Below are positions 58,146 to 64,000 of a stretch of DNA of 64,000 bases, piece by piece. Within the stretch, counting starts at the first letter, position 1. Each line of letters begins with the position of its first letter. The stretch is from Panulirus ornatus (Eukaryota; Arthropoda; Malacostraca; Decapoda; Palinuridae), in NCBI RefSeq assembly GCF_036320965.1, contig NC_092271.1:20802029-20866028 (forward strand), written 5' to 3'. Both the position numbers and the translations under genes were made by a program. The notes under the pieces are model-generated. The model saw nothing but the letters and a program-made list of their open reading frames with translations, did not search any database and was not told where the DNA came from.

Positions 58146-58620
58146 TAGACTAGTCGATGGTAAACTGGTCGACAGTAAACTGGTTAACAGTAAAAGTGAA
58201 AAACAGTAACATGGTAGATTAGTAAACTGGCAGACAGTAAACTGTTCGGCAGTAAACTAGTCGACAGTAAACTGGTAGACATTAAACTAGTCGACAGAAA
58301 ACTAGAAGACAGTATAGTAGTGGGCAAAAAACGGTAGACAGTAAATTAATAGACAGTAAACAGGCAAACAGCGTACTAGTCGACAGTAAACAGGCAAACA
58401 GCGTACTAGTCGACATAAAACAGGTAAAAGCATTACACTAGTCGACAGTAAACAGGTAAAAACATTACACTAGTCGACAGTAAACAGGTAAAAGCATTAC
58501 ACTAGTCGACAGTAAACAGTTAAAAACATTACGCTAGTCGACAGTAAACAGGTAAAAACATTACGCTAGTCGACAGTAAACAGGTAAAAACATTACGCTA
58601 GTCGACAGTCAATACACTAC
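58146..58620. repeat. GTCGACAGTAAAC minisatellite, 32-bp units at the right end
   Basis: Irregular 15-25 bp units around GTAGACAGTAAAC at first, then regular CTAGTCGACAGTAAACAGGT-type units of 32 bp (about six copies). Most units carry a SalI-like GTCGAC. Confidence 0.85.
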
Positions 58621-58724
58621 TCGACATTTAACTGCTGGACGATGATTTCGAACACAGTCTGAAAATTCCGACCTCATATTTTTCAATATGTCCAAACGTG
58701 TTTATCCTGTGGAGAAAAAGAAAA

Positions 58725-58728
<4 letters not shown>

Positions 58729-58770
<42 letters not shown>
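58729..58770. repeat. CA microsatellite
   Basis: About 21 units. Confidence 0.95.
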
Positions 58771-58771
<1 letters not shown>

Positions 58772-58999
58772 AACCGCCCGACACTATCTTTGAGGAAATG
58801 CTTTATGTAAACGTGTATTCAAATCAAGTACATGGTTACAGTGACACCTACCGCTCGAAAATAGAATGAATTCAAGGAAGAGGGAGGGAGGGAGGGACGG
58901 GCCCGGCATACCCACGCCAAACAATACAGCAGACGTGGAATTTCATCTGGGATTCTGGTAATATTCTCTGCCCTTTCATAACTCCGGGATGTCTCAAGC

Positions 59000-59002
<3 letters not shown>

Positions 59003-59060
<58 letters not shown>
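59003..59060. repeat. GA microsatellite
   Basis: About 29 units. Confidence 0.95.
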
Positions 59061-59064
<4 letters not shown>

Positions 59065-59112
59065 CATCCATCCCATACATACATACACACGTACGTATAT
59101 GTAGGGATATTT

Positions 59113-59127
59113 ACACACACACACACA

Positions 59128-59169
<42 letters not shown>

Positions 59170-59191
59170 CACACACACACACACACACACA
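59113..59191. repeat. CA microsatellite, interrupted twice
   Basis: Three CA tracts joined by CC and AA interruptions. Confidence 0.95.
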
Positions 59192-59811
59192 TTTACGAAA
59201 ACACAGTAACGTACAAGTTCAAACATGCACATAACGAACAAACACACCAACTAACAAACCAAACAATTAACAAGTGAACTAACAAGCACAGACACAGATA
59301 AGCAAAAACATCAAACATGCATCCAACCACACTGAGCTCGAGTCCCCAGTAATGCAGTGCTTCGACATACAACCCACTTAATCTCTCGGGGCCCCAGGCT
59401 CGAATCCCGGTGTCAAGCGAAATAAGTGGCTGCTGCTCCGTAACACGTAAGATCCTCATCATGATTAAGTGCGAAATATCTGAGCATGCGATATACACAT
59501 GACCGGCGATCTGTGCTCGTGGCGTGCATACTGAGGACGTAAACTACCCCTTAACTTGACATTCGCTCACATCATCAATGCCAAATACGACTATACCATC
59601 TACAGTGGGTTTTAACACCATTTACAGAGTGCGTTTACCCTATACCATTTACAGTGTATGTTTACACTCAAAAGGTCTTGAGTCATGTCTTATTTACGAC
59701 GTTTTTTTTACAGATATAATTGTATAGACTCACTGTAAAATGTATACTGTCTTCAACAATGTTCACCCTACATATCACTGGCTGGTCGACCAATAGGAAC
59801 CAGCTTAGCTG

Positions 59812-59813
<2 letters not shown>

Positions 59814-59857
<44 letters not shown>
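59814..59857. repeat. GT microsatellite
   Basis: About 22 units. Confidence 0.95.
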
Positions 59858-59858
<1 letters not shown>

Positions 59859-59964
59859 GGTAAACATACGCTTAATAAATGGTATATATACAAAGCAGAG
59901 AGACGGGACAACACGAACGAAAACTCTCTGTAACAGACAAACAATACTCACAAACAGTAATCAA

Positions 59965-60138
59965 AACACGAGTAGTGAGGAACCAACACACAGGGAGTGA
60001 GGAACCAACACACAGGGAGTGAGGCAGTGAGGAACCAACACACAGGGAGTGAGGTGGTGAGGAATCAACACACAGGGAGTGAGGTACCAACACACAGAGA
60101 GTGAGGTGATGAGGAACCAACATACAGGGAGTGAGGAG
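59965..60138. repeat. 21-22 bp minisatellite, about 7 copies
   Basis: GTGAGGAACCAACACACAGG-type units with inserted GTGAGGCA or GTGAGGTG blocks. Confidence 0.85.
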
Positions 60139-61119
60139 GAGAGATGTGGCCAGGTGGACATTCCTCCCTCATTTTTAAGGGGGAGGGAGGAGGACCAGAG
60201 TGACCGGATCCCATTATGTGGAGGACGCAGGGTTCTTTCACCCGTGGCTGCCTGTGGACGGTGAGCCTAGAGTGCGTGTGTGGGCAGCCCAGGTGAAAAG
60301 GAGGAGGAGGAGGAGGAGGCAAAACAAAGTGAGGTGGTGATGGAGTCCCCCCCCCTTTCTGCTGGCCTAATGTTCGTAACAAAGGAATGGGCTCCTTCAC
60401 TACGTCAGCCCAAAGGCCAGTACACCCATTAGTAGGGTCTAATTAGCCTTCTAAACTCGGGTTCCAGGGTTTGTCCGTTCTGGCCTGGGTAAACCTATCG
60501 GGTCTGTGGCGGCTTTCTGCTTCGCTGTCCCGTCTCCATCCGTGTATATTTGGGTTACGGAATTCTATCACCGTTCTCCTCCTGTGATGAAGGACTGTCT
60601 CGAGTGTTACCTGGCCCTCCTCCCCACGTACGTCCAAAGCAGAAAGCTGATCTACTGATCAACAAAGAGAAGACTAATTAAAATCTCTATCTTACACGAA
60701 ACACCCGAGAATATGTATCTCACACGATTCTTTTCAATTCCCACTCTTACTCCTTCTGCGGGAAGCGCCACGCGCTAGCCCAGCCTCAAGGCAATATCTC
60801 TACACAGGCAAGAGAAAGGTCGAGAGAAATACAGGGGACCTAACGAGTTTAAAACTCTCTCCCCACATTGTACAAATGGCCAATTACCATTTGAAAACCC
60901 GTAAACCAGCCGGGTATAATGAATCGCTCCGTCACACGATGTGGCGTCCTGGTACAAAGGACCTGCCACGTTCTTGATTAGAGATCACGTGCTGGTGGGG
61001 TGATCCACCCCCTCCACTTCTCCGTCATCCTCCCGTCTGTGCCTCTCCACCGAAAGGGGATATTGGTGGCTCTCGACTTCACGTGCGTTTGTCTACTACA
61101 CTTTCCTGCCTTCGGCGTG

Positions 61120-61123
<4 letters not shown>

Positions 61124-61172
<49 letters not shown>

Positions 61173-61185
61173 CTCTCTCTCTCGT
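61124..61185. repeat. CT microsatellite
   Basis: CT tract with one G substitution near the right end. Confidence 0.95.
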
Positions 61186-61306
61186 ACACGACCCCTTCCT
61201 CACCTGCAGACCGATCTATTCATTCATTCTCGCACCGACGACTCCACCCTTACCTACATGCCTCATAACCACACACTCTCCTCCCTCCGCCATCTAACCC
61301 ACTTTA

Positions 61307-61309
<3 letters not shown>

Positions 61310-61397
<88 letters not shown>
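61310..61397. repeat. CT microsatellite
   Basis: About 44 pure units. Confidence 0.95.
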
Positions 61398-61401
<4 letters not shown>

Positions 61402-61533
61402 CACCCCCGCCCCCCCTTGCACTGATCACACGCATTCTCTCGTCTTAAGGATGGGGACGCAATAACCTGGTTCATGTCGACGATGCAAAATCTAAATCTA
61501 CATCGATACATCTCTTCCTAAACATATAATCTT

Positions 61534-61655
61534 TTCTTACGATCAAATGTCAAAACATCCCAGTTTCTTACGATCAAATTCCAAAAAATCCCAGTTTCTT
61601 ACGATCAGATTCCAAAACATCCTAGTTTCTTACGATCAAATTCCAAAACATCCCA
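61534..61655. repeat. 31-bp minisatellite, 4 copies
   Basis: TTCTTACGATCAAATTCCAA-type units with starts at 61534, 61565, 61596 and 61627. Confidence 0.9.
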
Positions 61656-61914
61656 CAAAAACATCCCAAAACATTAGTAAGGTCAGCGTTATCATGTCCT
61701 CCACACTCTGTCCTGCAAACTGCGCTGAATGAACATTATATCATGTACTTTCTAAAAGCCAAATGTGTTGCATAGGTTCCGATTTTCTTTTGTTTTTCGT
61801 GTGAGAAGTTATTCTGTATCTATAGAGGCTTGACTGACCCTAGTAAGGAGTGTTGCTCTTCCATATTCTCTCCCTTGCCTAAATCTAAATGGGTTGCGCT
61901 CCAGGAATATGTCA

Positions 61915-62035
61915 CATGTAACACTCCGTTACGTACTGTGTTCCATAGTGCAACATCCCCATCACATATTGTGTTCTATAGTGCAACATCCCATCACCTG
62001 TAACACATATTGTGTTCCAGAGTAGTGTTGCACAA
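61915..62035. repeat. About 45-bp imperfect tandem repeat, 3 copies
   Basis: TATTGTGTTC(C/T)ATAGTGCAACATC recurs three times. The last copy is diverged. Confidence 0.7.
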
Positions 62036-62179
62036 TACATCACACGTGACCTTCATCCCGCAGTTTTCTAATTAAAGTAATTAATTGTTGTTCGACATGC
62101 AATATGACAATCATTATTTTTTTTCTATTCTGTCAATTAAAATTTGTTGTTGGGGGGGTGGGGAATGGTTGGTGGGGTC

Positions 62180-62236
62180 ACACACACACACACACATACA
62201 CACACACACACACATACACACACACACACACACACA
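62180..62236. repeat. CA microsatellite
   Basis: CA tract with two TA substitutions. An inverted GT array lies at 62412. Confidence 0.95.
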
Positions 62237-62410
62237 TGGCGCAGGTGCCAGGGATCCTCTCCCTTTGTCACCAGATGAATTAGCTAATTTGACACAGAAG
62301 ATTAAATATTTTGAAATATTTCCCACATCATCGGCTAATACAAATGGAACAAAGGTGGCAATAACAAGTACAGGAAAACATAGCTTTGGTCTGGGTAAAG
62401 TGGGCAAAAT

Positions 62411-62411
<1 letters not shown>

Positions 62412-62465
<54 letters not shown>

Positions 62466-62484
62466 TGGTGTGTGTGTGTGTGTG
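62412..62484. repeat. GT microsatellite
   Basis: GT tract with one ATG interruption at 62465. Confidence 0.95.
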
Positions 62485-62915
62485 GCGTATGAAGCGGGAG
62501 TCACGACCATGACCACCTCCTCCTCACTCCCCCCAACGGGGAAATTAATACCTAATTGTCTGTGCTATATTCAGGGAGATCGTCTGTCCATTCTGAAGCC
62601 CGTCTTTTGAAAAGAACCCGATTTGGATTTTCATAATGCTGGTGGTACTACCTCGATACCTATCACTGAGGACGTAAGGTCTGTGTGGTGTGGTGGGATG
62701 CTCTGACCGAGAGTCCTGCTGCCGCCCTTGGCTGGTTTTGACCACGGTCGTTGTCACTGGAGGCGGCAGTAGCATCAGGTCCTACAGGGACACGAGGATG
62801 GGAGGCTGGAAGACCTATGGTCACATGACGCCAAGACCCGTGCAACAGTTTTCGACCTGTAGGAGGGAAGTGGTTACCCACCACCCACCTCCATCACCCT
62901 CAATGTTACCTCTTT

Positions 62916-62919
<4 letters not shown>

Positions 62920-62951
<32 letters not shown>
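62920..62951. repeat. GT microsatellite
   Basis: About 15 units. Confidence 0.9.
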
Positions 62952-63551
62952 TGCTCCTCACACACTACCTCACACCCCTCCATCCTCGGGTTACGATGCG
63001 TTCATCCTCCACCCTGACCCTCCCAAACTCACCATGTGAAAGGAGAACGCTTGACCCACCATCAGCAGGAAAATCCATCTTGGGCCTACGCGTTTATTGT
63101 CCACCGTAAATCCTCCCCAAAAACTAAAAAAAAAAAATCGTCTCGCGTGACGATGTAAGAGACATGAAAAAAAAAAAAAACTACATATTTACCAATGAAT
63201 ATAACACGAGTCCAGTCGTCCACGGGATAACACTATCTACAATCAGTGGTGAAATTTCATTTGATTTAGCAATGCGAATACAAACACGTAACCCCCCCAA
63301 CCGTATTCAGAGAAGTTTCACAAGTCTCGTCTTTATCATTTTGTGTCGTGCATCGGCCGTATGAATTCGAAATGCTATGTTCAGACCAGCGCAAGAGCTT
63401 GGGGGTGCATCAGGCTGGCTGCCGCAGGAGGCCTGGCGTGGGTTATGTCCACCTGATATGAGGGAACTCTTACATGCACAATGGTATTTCGTAATGTTCC
63501 GAGAATGCTATTGTCTCCGTACTAACACCGCTTTTGTTTACACTCGTCAGC

Positions 63552-63583
<32 letters not shown>
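63552..63583. repeat. GT microsatellite
   Basis: About 15 units. An inverted CA tract follows at 63718-63740. Confidence 0.9.
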
Positions 63584-63587
<4 letters not shown>

Positions 63588-63717
63588 CTAATACGAAAAA
63601 TTACAACGAATTTCGAACACGTCTTACAAGTTAACAGAGCAAAAGAGAATTCTTATGGTTCTGGTACGTCGAAAGACAAGGTTAAGATTACATCCATTAC
63701 GAAGTTATTCGTATACT

Positions 63718-63740
63718 ACACACACACACACACACACACA
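63718..63740. repeat. CA microsatellite
   Basis: About 11 units. Confidence 0.9.
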
Positions 63741-64000
63741 TGCACCACCACAACCTCACGAGCGGCTGGCTTCTCCTCCGCCACCATCAGTTTTTCTTTG
63801 GCCCTGTGCAGGTTACCAGGTCAGGGAAGGACGTGTACAGTGGACACAGGACCTCAATCAAGAGGTTAAGGTATATCAAAGCCTCACCTAAACTTCTTCG
63901 TGTCTACAACCTCCGCCACGCGAGAGAAAACGACTCGTACGAGAATACGTGGCCAGGAAGTTATGAGTGTCTGGGATATCCAGCAAGCGAAACAAAGACC

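Overview
The window is eukaryotic nuclear DNA and I find no protein-coding gene in it that I can support. Several things point to an arthropod, most likely a decapod crustacean. Pure dinucleotide arrays are extremely frequent: roughly seventy CA/GT, GA/CT and TA tracts, many 60 to 90 bp long. Reading frames are dense with stops, there is no operon-like packing, and the recognisable protein relics are all non-LTR retrotransposon pieces. Two short interspersed repeats at 5231-5317, 12326-12565, 20396-20558 and 39422-39477 look to me like repeats common in decapod (spiny-lobster-type) genomes. That recognition is from memory and was not checked by search.

Layout. 1-5.1 kb: microsatellites, a 45-bp minisatellite, a dispersed 110-bp direct repeat and pyrimidine-rich DNA. 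5.2-6.8 kb: a short retroelement tail, then a decayed Jockey-like LINE 3' half. 7-12.2 kb: microsatellites, AGG-rich purine DNA and a 28-bp minisatellite. 12.2-13 kb: a TA-flanked short repeat beside a stop-riddled reverse transcriptase (RT) fragment on the minus strand. 13-19.3 kb: simple repeats, degenerate tandem repeats and one weak exon candidate. 19.3-21.9 kb: two CR1-like LINE pieces in the same orientation, with a perfect 56-bp palindrome, TA arrays and a retroelement tail between them. 22-45 kb: mostly unassigned DNA with many minisatellites (periods 20/40, 23, 30, 31 and about 65 bp) and one CR1-like RT fragment at 43.1 kb. 45.3-49.7 kb: the quietest stretch, AT-richer, with no long microsatellite and no notable ORF. 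49.7-64 kb: microsatellites again, a 41-bp minisatellite with higher-order structure, a second copy of the Jockey-like LINE (55.6-56.4 kb), and 30-bp plus 32-bp minisatellites side by side.

Nothing here forms a pathway or gene cluster. What the sequence does show is retroelement history: at least two short families share one 3' tail, one insertion has an intact target-site duplication, and three types of LINE relic are present. Tandem repeats have grown inside or next to several of these. Almost every long ORF in the window is a by-product of a tandem array. Coordinates and copy numbers of repeats were read by eye and may be off by a few bases. Family names (Jockey-like, CR1-like) rest on motif recognition, not database hits.
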